Shown: one piece after another, positions 47,175 to 58,893 of the stretch
Layout: each line of letters starts with the position of its first letter
Position numbering within the stretch: position 1 is the stretch's first letter
From: Colwellia sp. 20A7
Lineage (GTDB): Bacteria > Pseudomonadota > Gammaproteobacteria > Enterobacterales > Alteromonadaceae
NCBI RefSeq assembly: GCF_009832865.1
Contig: NZ_CP047130.1
Coordinates: forward strand, 4,516,616-4,580,615
DNA length: 64,000 nt
Direction: 5' to 3'
Program-made: the position numbers and the translations under genes
The notes under the pieces: model-generated
What the model was told of the DNA's origin: nothing
Database searches by the model: none
What the model saw: only the letters and a program-made list of their open reading frames with translations

Positions 47175-47212
47175 GACTCTCTCTCCGAAAAGATTACTTA
47201 ATTAAAAACGTC

Positions 47213-48754
47213 TTACCAAGTTTGGGTAGACTTGAAATTTTCAAGTGCTTTAGTCAAACCTGCTTCAATGTCTTTATCGTAGTTACCTGAATCGTTGATC
47301 GTAGCCATAAGCTCAGATGCTTCACTGTTCATGTAGCTTTGTAACGCGTCTTCAAAATCATTGATTTTGTTAATAGCAACGTCGTTCAAAAAGCCTTTTT
47401 CTGCAGCAAATAAAGAAACAGCTGTTTCAGCAACAGATAATGGGCTGTATTGCTTTTGCTTCATTAATTCAGTTACACGTTGTCCATGCTCTAATTGAGC
47501 ACGAGTCGCGTCATCTAAATCTGATGCAAATTGAGCAAATGCTGCTAATTCACGATATTGAGCTAATGCTAAACGAATACCACCACCAAGTTTCTTGATG
47601 ATTTTCGTTTGCGCTGCACCACCAACACGAGATACTGATAAACCAGCATTTACCGCAGGACGAATACCTGAGTTGAATAAATCAGACTCTAAGAATATTT
47701 GACCATCCGTAATAGAAATTACGTTAGTTGGTACGAAAGCAGATACATCACCAGCTTGTGTTTCAATAATAGGTAGGGCAGTTAAAGAACCTGTTTTACC
47801 TTTTACTTCACCGTTAGTGAATTTTTCAACATAAGCTTCATTCACTCTTGAAGCACGTTCTAATAAGCGGCTATGAAGATAGAAAACATCACCTGGGTAT
47901 GCTTCACGGCCTGGCGGACGACGAAGTAGTAATGAAATTTGACGGTAAGCAACTGCTTGCTTAGACAAATCATCATATACGATCAACGCATCTTCACCGC
48001 GGTCACGGAAGTATTCACCCATTGAACAACCAGCATAAGGAGCTAAATATTGTAGTGCAGCAGCTTCAGAAGCTGAGGCAACAACAACAATAGTATTAGC
48101 AAGAGCGCCATGCTCTTCTAAACTACGTACTACGTTAGCAACAGTAGAGGCTTTTTGGCCAATTGCTACGTAAATACATTTAATACCTGTATTTTTTTGG
48201 TTAATAATCGCGTCTAGTGCAATCGCTGATTTACCGATTTGACGGTCACCAATGATTAATTCACGTTGACCACGACCAATTGGAATCATAGCATCAATTG
48301 ACTTGATACCAGTTTGAACTGGTTGGTCAACTGATTTACGTTCAATAACACCAGGAGCAACAACTTCTACTGGAGAGAAGCCATCATTATCAATTGGGCC
48401 TTTGCCATCAATTGGTTCACCAAGTGTATTTACTACGCGGCCTAAAAGACCACGACCTACCGGTACTTCCAATATACGGCCAGTACCTTTAACTTTCTGT
48501 CCTTCTGCTAAATCAGCATAAGGTCCCATTACTACCGCACCGACCGAATCACGGTCAAGGTTTAAGGCGATAGCGTAACGGCTACCAGGAAGTTCGATCA
48601 TTTCACCTTGCATTACATCAGCAAGGCCATGGATACGAATGATACCGTCTGTTACAGAAACGATAGTACCTTCGTTACGAGCTTCGCTGACAACGTTGAA
48701 CTGTTCAATACGATTTTTGATCAGTTCAGCGATTTCAGTGGAATTCAGTTGCAT
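47213..48754 (-). CDS. atpA: ATP synthase F1 subunit alpha
   Basis: A 513-residue regulatory nucleotide-binding subunit, the exact length of the E. coli protein. The P-loop is [10 protein letters not shown], and the family signature includes [17 protein letters not shown]. The N-terminal segment [19 protein letters not shown] binds the delta subunit. Confidence 0.99.
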   Translation of the reverse strand: MQLNSTEIAELIKNRIEQFNVVSEARNEGTIVSVTDGIIRIHGLADVMQGEMIELPGSRYAIALNLDRDSVGAVVMGPYADLAEGQKVKGTGRILEVPVGRGLLGRVVNTLGEPIDGKGPIDNDGFSPVEVVAPGVIERKSVDQPVQTGIKSIDAMIPIGRGQRELIIGDRQIGKSAIALDAIINQKNTGIKCIYVAIGQKASTVANVVRSLEEHGALANTIVVVASASEAAALQYLAPYAGCSMGEYFRDRGEDALIVYDDLSKQAVAYRQISLLLRRPPGREAYPGDVFYLHSRLLERASRVNEAYVEKFTNGEVKGKTGSLTALPIIETQAGDVSAFVPTNVISITDGQIFLESDLFNSGIRPAVNAGLSVSRVGGAAQTKIIKKLGGGIRLALAQYRELAAFAQFASDLDDATRAQLEHGQRVTELMKQKQYSPLSVAETAVSLFAAEKGFLNDVAINKINDFEDALQSYMNSEASELMATINDSGNYDKDIEAGLTKALENFKSTQTW

Positions 48755-48769
48755 GCTCTGTTCCCTTAT

Positions 48770-49303
48770 CTAAGATTGTAATGTTGTTGATAAACGGCTC
48801 AGTTTACCTTGGATAGAGCCATCAATAACCGTGTCGCCCGCTTTAATAATTAAGCCAGAAACTATGTTCACATCAATATTACAATTAAGCTTTACTTTAC
48901 GTGCCAAGCGCTTTTCAAGCGCGGCGCTAAGTGTTGTTTTTTGCTCTGCAGTAATTTCTACTGCCGAGGTTACATCTACTGTGATTTCTTGTTCAAATTC
49001 AGCTTTTAATGCTAAAAAGTGTTCAAGGACCAGCGGTAGCACCAACAAACGTTTGTTTTCAGCCATAACTTTTATAAAGTTTTGACCTTCACTGTTTACT
49101 TGCTCACCACAAACATTTAAAAATAAAGTTTGTGCTTGCTCAACAGAAGCACCACCAGATAAATAACTTTCAATAGTTTTATCTTTAGCAACTTCAGCAG
49201 CAAAAGCTAGCTGGGTAACCCAGCTATCAATTGCTTTAGCTTCAACAGCAAAATCAAACGCTGCTTTAGCGTAAGGACGAGCAATGGTTGTCAATTCAGA
49301 CAT
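48770..49303 (-). CDS. atpH: ATP synthase F1 subunit delta
   Basis: A 177-residue peripheral-stalk subunit: N-terminal helical bundle (TIARPYAKAAFDFAVEAKAI) and C-terminal part (RKVKLNCNIDVNIVSGLIIK, then GDTVIDGSIQGKLSRLSTTL). It joins the alpha subunits to the b dimer. It lies between atpF and atpA. Confidence 0.97.
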   Translation of the reverse strand: MSELTTIARPYAKAAFDFAVEAKAIDSWVTQLAFAAEVAKDKTIESYLSGGASVEQAQTLFLNVCGEQVNSEGQNFIKVMAENKRLLVLPLVLEHFLALKAEFEQEITVDVTSAVEITAEQKTTLSAALEKRLARKVKLNCNIDVNIVSGLIIKAGDTVIDGSIQGKLSRLSTTLQS

Positions 49304-49315
49304 AGCTCTATCCTC

Positions 49316-49786
49316 TTAAAGTTCAGCGACGAATTTATCTAAGATGTCGCTATGTGCAGCGGCATCGATAGAACGTTCAAGAATTTTCTCGGCACCAGCA
49401 ATAGCAAGAATAGCGACTTGTTTACGCAGTTCTTCTTTTGCACGGTTACGTTCAGTTTCAATTTCTGTGTGACCAGCAGCTAAGATTTTTACTTTCTCAG
49501 CTTCTGCTTTCACAGCAGCTTCTTCAACTATCTGCGTTTCACGCTTTTTTGCTACTTCAATAATTTCAGCAGCTTGCGCTTTCGCTTCTTTTAGTTGGGC
49601 CGTTGCTTGTTCTTGGGCTAATTCCAAGTCTTTTTCAGCACGGTCTGAAGCAGCTAAACCATCTATGATTATTTTCTGGCGAGCTTCAATAGCATTGTTT
49701 AGTGGTGGCCATACATATTTCATGCAGAACCAAACAAAAACGATAAATGCTATTAATTCACCAATTAGAGTGGCGTTTAAATTCAC
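49316..49786 (-). CDS. atpF: ATP synthase Fo subunit b
   Basis: A 156-residue protein with one N-terminal membrane helix ([20 protein letters not shown]) and a long charged coiled coil rich in Ala, Glu and Lys. It forms the stator stalk. Length and position are exactly as in E. coli. Confidence 0.98.
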   Translation of the reverse strand: MNLNATLIGELIAFIVFVWFCMKYVWPPLNNAIEARQKIIIDGLAASDRAEKDLELAQEQATAQLKEAKAQAAEIIEVAKKRETQIVEEAAVKAEAEKVKILAAGHTEIETERNRAKEELRKQVAILAIAGAEKILERSIDAAAHSDILDKFVAEL

Positions 49787-49826
49787 AACCGCTCCTCCTT
49801 AATAGTAAGCTGTTCAAAGAATGGAA

Positions 49827-50102
<276 letters not shown>

Positions 50103-50138
50103 TTAATTATAAATTAAAGTTAAAGTTAAAGTTAAAAA

Positions 50139-51041
<903 letters not shown>

Positions 51042-51425
51042 TTAACGTTTTGTTAAAAACAAAGGCTGTAGCAGTGGAAAAAACACTACCACACAATATG
51101 TGCTTAAAAATGCTGAAGGTATTATTACCATAAATTTAAAAACCAACGCAAATAATAGCGCTGTATATAGCATTTTTAATTTTACGCCGCTATAGAAAGA
51201 CTCTACTACTTTCTTAGACGACTGTGCCCCTGCATATCTAAATGCTTTATAGGCAAAAATCATATTGGGTATTATTGCTACTGCACCACCAAGTAACGCT
51301 GACTTGGCATGGGCAATACCCCATATAAAATAAATTATTACTGTTGTTATTAACATTAAAGTAATAGTGAATAATATTTGTGTTCGGGCTACTTTTCGCC
51401 CTGCTTTTGTTAAGCTATTACTCAT
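51042..51425 (-). CDS. atpI: ATP synthase subunit I
   Basis: A 127-residue protein with four membrane helices (TLMLITTVIIYFIWG, SALLGGAVAIIPNMIFAYKA, LYTALLFALVFKFMVI, LSTYCVVVFFPLLQPLF). The motif GGAVAIIPN is typical of AtpI, which assists c-ring assembly. It is the first gene of the operon, whose promoter should lie upstream of 51425. Confidence 0.9.
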   Translation of the reverse strand: MSNSLTKAGRKVARTQILFTITLMLITTVIIYFIWGIAHAKSALLGGAVAIIPNMIFAYKAFRYAGAQSSKKVVESFYSGVKLKMLYTALLFALVFKFMVIIPSAFLSTYCVVVFFPLLQPLFLTKR

Positions 51426-51987
51426 ATATACTAATAAAACTCATTTAAAAAATCATCAATAATTATCACCGTTATATTACGAATACAATCGTAGTCAAAC
51501 AAGTTTTTTAAAGTAAAAACTTTAATGTTAAAAAGTTTGCGCAAGTATACTTAAATTGTCTTTTATTGCAAGAAAATAGGGCAATGAACGCCCCTTATTT
51601 GTGCTAATAATTAATATAGATTTGAGAAATACAACTAAAGTACTAAATTATAGTTAACTAAAGGATTCTAAAGGATGAAATCATTGATTTTATACTCTAA
51701 CTGCTCGGATGAGTTTTATTAAATATTAAGAGGCTATATTTATGTTTATTGTACTGAATATTACGATACTATTTGAGGAGCAAACTATTACCCTAAATTT
51801 ACTTTAGAAGAATAGTTTGTGGTAATTTATCGTACTAACTTTTTTAGTAATATAGTCTGTAGCGACTATTATTAGTTGAAGAGGAATATAATCACTCAAG
51901 AAAAGCTTATTAAACTAAGCTCAAGTTATTTAAATAGCATAAATTTTATCCATTAAGCTTTATGCTAATAATAAGTGGGGATTACCT
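51426..51987. other. Intergenic region between parB and the atp operon
   Basis: A stretch of 560 bases with no convincing gene on either strand. It carries the atp promoter. An inverted repeat CAAACTATT ... AATAGTTTG lies near 51781-51823, and only trivially short frames are present (for example 15 codons after AAGG at about 51675). The parB stop is at its right edge, and I see no T-tailed terminator. Confidence 0.5.
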
Positions 51988-52902
51988 TTATTTTATTTTA
52001 GAAATAAAGTCATTCAGTTCTGCTAAATTAGCATATGAAATGACTAATTTACCTTTCCCTTTTTTATTGTGGCTAACGGCAACATTCAAACCTATTTTCT
52101 CAGCTAAGTTTTGCTCTATATTAGTGCTACTTTGATCTTTTTCTTTCGCTGGCTTCTCTTCACTTGGGTTTTGAATTTTTTTAATTAGTGCTTCAGTTTC
52201 TCTAACGGTTAACTCTTTTGTTGCTACCGTTCTTGCCGCTTCAGCTTGTAATGTGTCATCAAGTGCTAATAATGCACGAGCGTGACCCATTTCTATATCA
52301 CCATTTTCTAAGAAAGTTTTTACTGCATCATTTAAATTATTTAAGCGTAAAAGGTTTGTTACCGCCGTTCTAGATTTACCTACAGCTAAAGCAACTTCTT
52401 GATGAGTTAGATCAAATTCACTTAATAAACGATCAAGTGCAACAGCTTCTTCCATTGCATTTAAATCTTCTCGTTGAATGTTTTCTATTAAAGCAATTGC
52501 AACAGCTGATTCATCAGGTACATCTTTTATTAAACAAGGTACTTCTGTCAATTTTGCTAACTTAGCTGCACGCCAACGACGCTCACCTGCAATTATTTCG
52601 TAAAACCGGTCACCATTATTATCTACGTTGATAAGTCTAACAACAATAGGTTGAATAATACCTTGCGATTGAATTGATAAAGAAAGCTCTTCAAGCGCAG
52701 AGTCAGACATATCTTTACGTGGTTGATACTTACCAGGTGATAACCTATTTATAGCTATTTTACTTAAATCACCATCTTTAAGCACAGTGTCATCATTACT
52801 TTCATTTTTTTTACTGCTATCTTCTTGTTCCGAAGCTCTTACTTGTGGCGTAAGTAATGCGTCAAGGCCTCTGCCTAAACCTCTTTTCTTTGTTGGGCTC
52901 AT
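51988..52902 (-). CDS. parB: Chromosome-partitioning protein ParB
   Basis: A 304-residue protein with the N-terminal signature KKRGLGRGLDALL, the CTP-binding/ParB box (GKYQPRKDM, GERRWRAAKLA, IENIQREDLNAMEEA), a central helix-turn-helix (LTHQEVALAVGKSRTAVTNLLRL) and a C-terminal dimer domain. It loads on parS sites near the origin and works with ParA. It lies 34 bp after parA. I did not find an exact parS match in the window. Confidence 0.97.
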   Translation of the reverse strand: MSPTKKRGLGRGLDALLTPQVRASEQEDSSKKNESNDDTVLKDGDLSKIAINRLSPGKYQPRKDMSDSALEELSLSIQSQGIIQPIVVRLINVDNNGDRFYEIIAGERRWRAAKLAKLTEVPCLIKDVPDESAVAIALIENIQREDLNAMEEAVALDRLLSEFDLTHQEVALAVGKSRTAVTNLLRLNNLNDAVKTFLENGDIEMGHARALLALDDTLQAEAARTVATKELTVRETEALIKKIQNPSEEKPAKEKDQSSTNIEQNLAEKIGLNVAVSHNKKGKGKLVISYANLAELNDFISKIK

Positions 52903-52936
52903 AATATTCCTTGAATTACTCTGCAGTATCCTGACT

Positions 52937-53752
52937 CTAGCTAGCTACTTGTTCACTGTTAGGTGCTTTTGCTGAATTATTTTTTTCAGCACTATTTTTA
53001 CGAAGTACTTCACCGGCTAATGCCAAATAAGCTTTTGCACCTGTTGATGATTTATCATAATACATTACAGGTGAGCCAAAACTAGGTGCTTCAGCTAAAC
53101 GTACATTACGTGGAATAACACTACGATATACTTTATCACCAAAGTGGCGCTTCAATTGTTCAGACACATCATTAGCTAATCGATTACGAGGGTCATACAT
53201 GGTACGTAAAATACCTTCAATATGAAGTTTGTCATTAACAACTGACGTTAATTTTGAAATGGTATCCATCAGCGCTGTTAAACCTTCTAAAGCATAGTAT
53301 TCACATTGCATTGGCACTAAAACAGAGTCTGCTGCTGTCATTGCATTTACCGTCAACATATTTAGTGATGGTGGGCAGTCAATGATAATAAAATCATAAT
53401 AATCTTTTACTGGTTCAAGTGCTCTTTTTAGTCGATGTTCACGAGAGTAAACTTCCATCAACTTAATTTCCGCAGCAGTAACATCGGTGTTAGCTGCAAT
53501 GAGATCATATAAACCAGTTGTCTCTTTTTGAACAACTTCATCAACAGATTTTTCTTCGATGAGCAATTCGTAACAAGTGGCGGGTACTTCATATTTATTA
53601 ATACCACTAGCCATTGTCGCATTGCCTTGAGGATCAAGGTCTATTAATAATATTTTTCGCTTAGTAGCAGCTAAAGAAGCAGCCAAATTAACAGCGGTCG
53701 TTGTTTTACCAACACCACCTTTTTGATTTGCAACAGCTATTATTTTTCCCAC
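52937..53752 (-). CDS. parA: Chromosome-partitioning ATPase ParA (Soj)
   Basis: A 271-residue deviant Walker ATPase: ANQKGGVGKTTTAVNLAASL at the N-terminus, then LLIDLDPQGNATM and IIIDCPPSLNMLTVNAM. It moves ParB-bound origins. The start codon is GTG (53752) with AGAGG five bases upstream. A C-terminal tail with Asn/Ser/Lys (about 255-271) is longer than minimal Soj proteins. Confidence 0.97.
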   Translation of the reverse strand: MGKIIAVANQKGGVGKTTTAVNLAASLAATKRKILLIDLDPQGNATMASGINKYEVPATCYELLIEEKSVDEVVQKETTGLYDLIAANTDVTAAEIKLMEVYSREHRLKRALEPVKDYYDFIIIDCPPSLNMLTVNAMTAADSVLVPMQCEYYALEGLTALMDTISKLTSVVNDKLHIEGILRTMYDPRNRLANDVSEQLKRHFGDKVYRSVIPRNVRLAEAPSFGSPVMYYDKSSTGAKAYLALAGEVLRKNSAEKNNSAKAPNSEQVAS

Positions 53753-53803
53753 AAGCGCCTCTATTATTTTTAACTTATTATTTAAACAATGTTTTGAACA
53801 CTT

Positions 53804-54430
53804 TTAGTTCTTTTTTAGAATAAGCACATGACGTTCGCCTACAAGCTCAGGTACCTTTATTTCATGACTAGAAACTAAACTAATATTTTCTGGTAAATTA
53901 GTTAGTTCATCAACGGGATATTGACCTTTTAATGCAAAAAATTGTCCTTGTTCATTACTCACTAAATGTGAACACCAAGTCACCATATCATTAAGTGATG
54001 AAAAGGCTCTACTTAATACACCATCAAAAGGTGTTTCACCAGAATAATCTTCAACACGTGACTTAACCGGCTGAACATTAGTCAATTTTAGTTGAAATAC
54101 AACTTGTCTAAGAAAAGTGATCCTTTTTCCTAAGCTATCTAACAAAACAAAATTTTTCTCAGGGAACAATATAGCTAAAGGAATACCTGGAAGGCCAGGG
54201 CCTGTGCCAACGTCAATAAAGTTTTTACCTTGCAACACTTCACCGACCATTAAACTATCCATAATATGCTTAACAAGCATCTCTTGTGGATCTCTCACTG
54301 ATGTTAAGTTGTAAGCTTTATTCCATTTATGTAAAAGCTCTACATATTGAATAAGTAAGTCTACTTGTTGCGCAGAAACTTGCAAAGTTGTTTGGCTAAG
54401 CAAGTTTTCGAGTTTTGAAGTTAATGTCAT
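53804..54430 (-). CDS. rsmG: 16S rRNA (guanine527-N7)-methyltransferase
   Basis: A 208-residue SAM-dependent methyltransferase (GidB). Motifs: [20 protein letters not shown], the SAM site [17 protein letters not shown], and [13 protein letters not shown]. It modifies 16S rRNA, and its loss gives low-level streptomycin resistance in other bacteria. It lies between mnmG and parA in the conserved origin cluster. Confidence 0.96.
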   Translation of the reverse strand: MTLTSKLENLLSQTTLQVSAQQVDLLIQYVELLHKWNKAYNLTSVRDPQEMLVKHIMDSLMVGEVLQGKNFIDVGTGPGLPGIPLAILFPEKNFVLLDSLGKRITFLRQVVFQLKLTNVQPVKSRVEDYSGETPFDGVLSRAFSSLNDMVTWCSHLVSNEQGQFFALKGQYPVDELTNLPENISLVSSHEIKVPELVGERHVLILKKN

Positions 54431-54457
54431 ATTTTTTTAATGATACTTTTAGTTGGA

Positions 54458-56350
54458 TTACGCTATTTTTTTGCTAAGTAAACCATGTTTTTTTAAGTAA
54501 ACTAATAATAACGAAATAGCCGCTGGAGTAATACCAGAAATTCTAGATGCTTTACCAATGGTTTCTGGACGAGCGTCTTTTAATTTAGCGACAACTTCGT
54601 TTGAAAGTCCTGATAATTGACTATAGTCAAATTCAATAGGAATAGCAGTATCTTCATTACGTTGCTTTTTCGCTATTTCATCAAGTTGTCTATCAATATA
54701 ACCGGCATATTTAGTTTGAATTTCTATTTGCTCCGCGGCTTGAGTATCAGCAATCGCAGGACCTAAACCTTCAATTTTCATTAAATCGCTATAACGTACT
54801 TCAGGACGACGAATAAGATCTTCAAGACTCGCTTCTTTACTCATTGGTGATTTAAGTAATTCATTTACTTGATCAACGTTACTTTGATCCTTTTGTACCC
54901 AAGTATCTTTTAAACGCTGACGTTCTAATTCAATATTTTCCATTTTATCATTAAAACGTTTCCAACGAAGATCATCAACCAAACCAACTTCACGACCTTT
55001 TTCTGTTAAACGAATATCAGCATTGTCTTCACGTAACAATAAACGATATTCAGCACGTGAAGTAAACATACGATACGGTTCTTTAGTACCTAGGGTTGCT
55101 AGATCATCTATCAACACGCCCACATAGGCTTGATCTCTACCTAAAGTAAATTCATCACGACCTTTCACTCTATTAGCAGCATTGGTTGCTGCAATTAAGC
55201 CTTGCGCACCCGCTTCTTCATAGCCTGTAGTACCATTTATTTGTCCTGCAAAATATAAATTTTCAACAAACTTACTTTCTAGTGATTGTTTTAAGTCACG
55301 AGGATCAAAATAATCATATTCAATTGCGTAACCAGGACGTGTAATAAAAGCATTTTCAAAACCTTTAATTGAACGTACTAAATTCATTTGTACATCAAAA
55401 GGTAAGCTTGTTGAAATACCATTTGGATAAATTTCATTAGTCGTTAAACCTTCAGGTTCAACAAATATTTGATGTGAATTTTTATCAGCAAAACGAGTGA
55501 TCTTATCTTCAATAGAAGGGCAGTAGCGTGGACCTATTCCTTCAATTACACCGGTATACATTGGTGATCGATCTAAACCATCACGAATAATTTGGTGTGT
55601 TTTTTCGTTAGTGTGCGTGATAAAACAAGAAACTTGTTCAGGATGATCCTTTTCAGATCCCATAAATGAAAATACAGGACGAGGTGAATCTCCTGGCTGT
55701 TCTTCCATCACAGAAAAATCTAATGATCTTGCGTCTAAACGGGGTGGGGTGCCTGTTTTTAAACGATCCATTCTAAAAGGCATATCACGCATTTTTGCAG
55801 CTAAGTTTACACTTGCTGGATCTCCTGCACGTCCGCCCTGATAGTTGTTTAGACCAATATGAATCTGTCCTGCAAGGAAAGTACCTACGGTTAGTACAAC
55901 CGTTTTACCTTTAAATTTCAATCCCATTTGAGTTGAAACACCAGTTACACGATCATTTTCTAAGATCAGATCGTCACAAGGCTGTTGAAAAATAGTTAAA
56001 TTTTCTTGGTTTTCTAAGAATTGACGGACGAAAGTTCGGTATAACGCACGATCCGCTTGAGCTCTGGTTGCTCTTACAGCTGGGCCTTTACTGGCATTTA
56101 AGGTTCTAAATTGAATAGCGCTATGATCAATGGCTGTTGCCATTAAACCGCCTAAGGCATCAATTTCTTTTACTAAATGTCCCTTTCCAATCCCACCAAT
56201 GGCTGGATTACACGACATTTGTCCTAAAGTATCGATGTTATGGGTTAACAAAAGCGTTTTACACCCCATTCGGGCAGATGCAAGCGCAGCCTCAGTGCCT
56301 GCGTGGCCACCACCAACAACGATTACATCATACGATTCTTGATACCACAT
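54458..56350 (-). CDS. mnmG: tRNA uridine-5-carboxymethylaminomethyl modification protein MnmG (GidA)
   Basis: A 630-residue FAD protein with the N-terminal dinucleotide motif [19 protein letters not shown]. Further motifs are [33 protein letters not shown] and [20 protein letters not shown]. The length is as in E. coli. It acts with MnmE to modify U34 of certain tRNAs. It is the first gene left of oriC, and its transcription runs away from the origin. Confidence 0.98.
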   Translation of the reverse strand: MWYQESYDVIVVGGGHAGTEAALASARMGCKTLLLTHNIDTLGQMSCNPAIGGIGKGHLVKEIDALGGLMATAIDHSAIQFRTLNASKGPAVRATRAQADRALYRTFVRQFLENQENLTIFQQPCDDLILENDRVTGVSTQMGLKFKGKTVVLTVGTFLAGQIHIGLNNYQGGRAGDPASVNLAAKMRDMPFRMDRLKTGTPPRLDARSLDFSVMEEQPGDSPRPVFSFMGSEKDHPEQVSCFITHTNEKTHQIIRDGLDRSPMYTGVIEGIGPRYCPSIEDKITRFADKNSHQIFVEPEGLTTNEIYPNGISTSLPFDVQMNLVRSIKGFENAFITRPGYAIEYDYFDPRDLKQSLESKFVENLYFAGQINGTTGYEEAGAQGLIAATNAANRVKGRDEFTLGRDQAYVGVLIDDLATLGTKEPYRMFTSRAEYRLLLREDNADIRLTEKGREVGLVDDLRWKRFNDKMENIELERQRLKDTWVQKDQSNVDQVNELLKSPMSKEASLEDLIRRPEVRYSDLMKIEGLGPAIADTQAAEQIEIQTKYAGYIDRQLDEIAKKQRNEDTAIPIEFDYSQLSGLSNEVVAKLKDARPETIGKASRISGITPAAISLLLVYLKKHGLLSKKIA

Positions 56351-56409
56351 AAATTTGAACCTTAAAAAACTGTTGTTAAAGAAAATTTCTTTAACTGAAA
56401 TTAGGAGAC

Positions 56410-56740
56410 GTATTTTACAGTTTTTTTTTCAATAGTGAAACGATCAAATGCGTAAAAAGATCGTAACTCGATCTCACTAATATATATAAGATCTTTATAG
56501 AGATCTTATTATTATTACTTATTAGGGATCGTTTTTTCTGTGGGTAAGTGTTTTTTTATCAATTATTCTATGAAGTTAAAGGAATGATAAGCTTGTGATC
56601 AAACATTGATCAAGTCCAATATAAGCGGTGATCAAAAGGGCTACTTATCCACAGCGCAATTAAAACATAAAGATATACACGGAATAATAATAAGAAATTA
56701 ACCGCTTATCCATTGAATTATCCACAATAGGTATTTTTTA
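56410..56740. other. Probable chromosomal replication origin (oriC)
   Basis: The mnmG-mioC gap matches the E. coli oriC layout. An AT-rich part with GATC-starting 13-mer-like repeats (about 56440-56530, including AGATCTTTATAGAGATCT) is followed by DnaA boxes: TGTGGGTAA (56539-56547, R1-like), TTATCCACA (56645-56653), TTATCCATT (56706-56714, weak) and TTATCCACA (56718-56726, R4-like). At least ten GATC sites lie in this stretch, as expected for Dam/SeqA control. The gene context mioC-oriC-mnmG is the same as in enterobacteria and Vibrio chromosome 1. Confidence 0.92.
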
Positions 56741-56775
56741 TACATACTTTTGTTGATAACTTATGTGTAAGTAGC

Positions 56776-57243
56776 TTATAAAAGATCCTTATTTTCACTT
56801 AACCACAGCTGTGCAAGATCTTCTGGATCAATATCTTCACTCATATCAAGAGTTTTAATATCTAATAAACTACTACAACCCTTTGATATTAGTAGTTTAT
56901 TTAATTCAAAACCTGCTTTGCAAAAAGTATCATAATTTGAATCACCAATAGCGATAACAATTAAATTTATTGAGGATAGATCTTGTACACAATTTTTAAG
57001 ATCTTCAACAAATGCTTGGATATTGTCAGGAAAGTCACCAGCTCCATGAGTGGAGGTACAAACGAGCCAAGTTGTTTTTTTAGCAGGATCTTGTGAAAAA
57101 GTTGATCCAAGGATCGAATTAAAATTAGGATTTAAGTGTAAATTTACGTCATGGTTAAGTTTATTTAGCTGTTCTTCACATGCTTCTGCAACATATTCTG
57201 TCCCGCCAAGCATACTACCAACAATTATTTGAAATGAGCTCAT
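56776..57243 (-). CDS. mioC: Flavodoxin-like protein MioC
   Basis: A 155-residue flavodoxin: FMN phosphate loop VGSMLGGTEYVAEACEEQL at the start, then STHGAGDFPDN and IAIGDSNYDTFCKAG. MioC contributes electrons in biotin synthase assays in E. coli. Its transcription runs into oriC, which is typical. The start codon at 57243 is an ATG. Confidence 0.93.
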   Translation of the reverse strand: MSSFQIIVGSMLGGTEYVAEACEEQLNKLNHDVNLHLNPNFNSILGSTFSQDPAKKTTWLVCTSTHGAGDFPDNIQAFVEDLKNCVQDLSSINLIVIAIGDSNYDTFCKAGFELNKLLISKGCSSLLDIKTLDMSEDIDPEDLAQLWLSENKDLL

Positions 57244-57568
57244 ATTAAGGTGATCTAATGATTAAGAATGAAATTATTGTATTCTTATACGTAAACCACC
57301 TCAAGGTGAACTACCCAGCTTGAATAATAAACTTATTTAGGCCGGCTTTTATTTTATGTGAACTCGATAAACAGTATTTCTAATTGAAAGTATTAGACAT
57401 TTAAATGGCTTTTTCTTTTCTTGTATAAGTATTATAAGGCAATAAACCTTAATCAGTGGTTTACTTATGGTTTTAACAGGTACTTATATCATTGGCTAAA
57501 ATATCAAGATAACAAACATGGTCTTTGGTATGGTGAATACTAATTAATATGCTAACTAAGGAAGTACA
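57244..57568. other. Intergenic region upstream of mioC and the coiled-coil protein gene
   Basis: No gene is seen. A 9-bp inverted pair, GTAAACCAC (57291-57299) and GTGGTTTAC (57456-57464), brackets about 155 bases, and a small hairpin CACCT-CA-AGGTG lies inside its left end. This could be a small non-coding mobile relic or chance. Confidence 0.35.
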
Positions 57569-58315
57569 TTGACAGAATCAAATATTATTGAGGTATTGGA
57601 TCGGTTCTTTGAAAATGGAATCGAATTGTCACTTTTAACCTATGTTATTGCCGCATTGATTTCATTTGTTTTTGCGTATTTTGGCGCATACCTTTTTTCT
57701 TATATGAAAAAGTCGGGAGAATTGAAGGCTGTTAAAGTAAGATTAGATGACACTATTTTCCAGTTGCAAAAGCAAACAGAGGCAGTTGAAGATGTAAAGA
57801 ATCGTTTATCTAATAAAATTTGGATTGAACAGCAAAAATGGGAATTTCGAAAAACTATATTTATTGAGTTAATTAACTTGCTGCTAAAAATTAAATATTC
57901 CTGTGAAGAAGCGGAGAAATACCTTAACCGAGTGTCAAAATTAAGCTATATGGAAGATGAGGATGAGTATGAAAAATCCAAGTCCTTTTTGATATTTGAG
58001 GCAGAAAAGATATATAACGGAAAGGTAAGCGAATTAACTGTTGAAGTTAAAAAGTTATTAAATGAAAAAGGGTTGCTTTTTCTAAGTAAAGAGGTAATTG
58101 ATGTACTAAGATATTACTTTAAAGCAGAGGAGATACGACAAACTCAAATTAAAAAAGAATTTGAAAATGATTTGGTTGCGGGAGAAGTTTCAATATATGA
58201 CGTAAGTTGTATTGATAGCTATGAACACTCATTATATCACAAGTTAGAAGCAGTAGAAAAAGCGTATAATATGGTTATTATAACGGCAAAGGATGATCTT
58301 AAAATCAATATATAA
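57569..58315 (+). CDS. Hypothetical membrane-anchored coiled-coil protein
   Basis: A 248-residue protein not recognised as a known family. One membrane helix (about 20-46, LLTYVIAALISFVFAYFGAYLF) is followed by a coiled coil (about 50-85, rich in Leu, Lys, Glu, Gln) and a helical, charged C-terminal domain. The start is TTG at 57569, with AAGGA a few bases upstream. It interrupts the otherwise conserved mioC-mnmE pair on the opposite strand, so it looks like an accessory insertion. It may be cell-envelope or defence related, but the sequence gives no direct clue. Confidence 0.65.
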   Translation: MTESNIIEVLDRFFENGIELSLLTYVIAALISFVFAYFGAYLFSYMKKSGELKAVKVRLDDTIFQLQKQTEAVEDVKNRLSNKIWIEQQKWEFRKTIFIELINLLLKIKYSCEEAEKYLNRVSKLSYMEDEDEYEKSKSFLIFEAEKIYNGKVSELTVEVKKLLNEKGLLFLSKEVIDVLRYYFKAEEIRQTQIKKEFENDLVAGEVSIYDVSCIDSYEHSLYHKLEAVEKAYNMVIITAKDDLKINI

Positions 58316-58575
58316 TATAATTTATACAGTAAGTGAGTATTCACTATTGAATTTTTATACATATTTTCATAGATATCGAAAATATACCTATTCTAGATGA
58401 AATAACGATTGGTAGCATTAGGTTTAAAACTAGTAACAGCGAGTGGTGAAGTTAGCGTTAATAGGTGCTGAGTATAATAATATGCCGTTTAATATTTTTA
58501 TTTATCATTACTTACTACGGGCAATATGTGCGACAATTACTTACGCAATATTTTAATCAAGTCATAAGGTTCATT

Positions 58576-58812
58576 ATGAAACTTTTAGTTCGTAACCTTT
58601 CACGTTCAACCACAGAGCAAGAACTTCGTATATTATTTTCTGCTCATGGCTCTGTTACTGAATGTAGTTTAGTTTTAGATCAAGAAACAGGTAATTCAAA
58701 AGGCTTTGCTTTTGTGGTAATGCCAGATGAGAAAGAAGCAAAATCAGCACTTTCTGCTCTTCATGAAACAAGAGTTGCTAAAAACAGAATACGTGTGAAA
58801 GTTGCACAATAG
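58576..58812 (+). CDS. RNA-binding protein with one RRM domain
   Basis: A 78-residue single RRM: RNP2 LLVRNLS at the N-terminus, RNP1 KGFAFVVM in the middle, and a final KNRIRVKVAQ strand. I place the start at the ATG at 58576, with AAGG seven bases upstream. The frame opens earlier at 58465, but that leader is not RRM-like. Such small RRM proteins are common in cyanobacteria and marine gammaproteobacteria and are often cold-induced. Its place next to the accessory gene suggests the same inserted segment. Confidence 0.88.
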   Translation: MKLLVRNLSRSTTEQELRILFSAHGSVTECSLVLDQETGNSKGFAFVVMPDEKEAKSALSALHETRVAKNRIRVKVAQ

Positions 58813-58893
58813 TTCGTTTTAGCAGAGATTTACCCCAGAAAAATTAGTTATATTGCCGCGATAAAGTATAGATAAACATCTAAAACAACTTAA

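Noticed and set aside
51426..51987. Search for a small gene or parS site near parAB
   Set aside because: Only trivially short frames; no 16-bp parS palindrome is visible there or elsewhere in the window.
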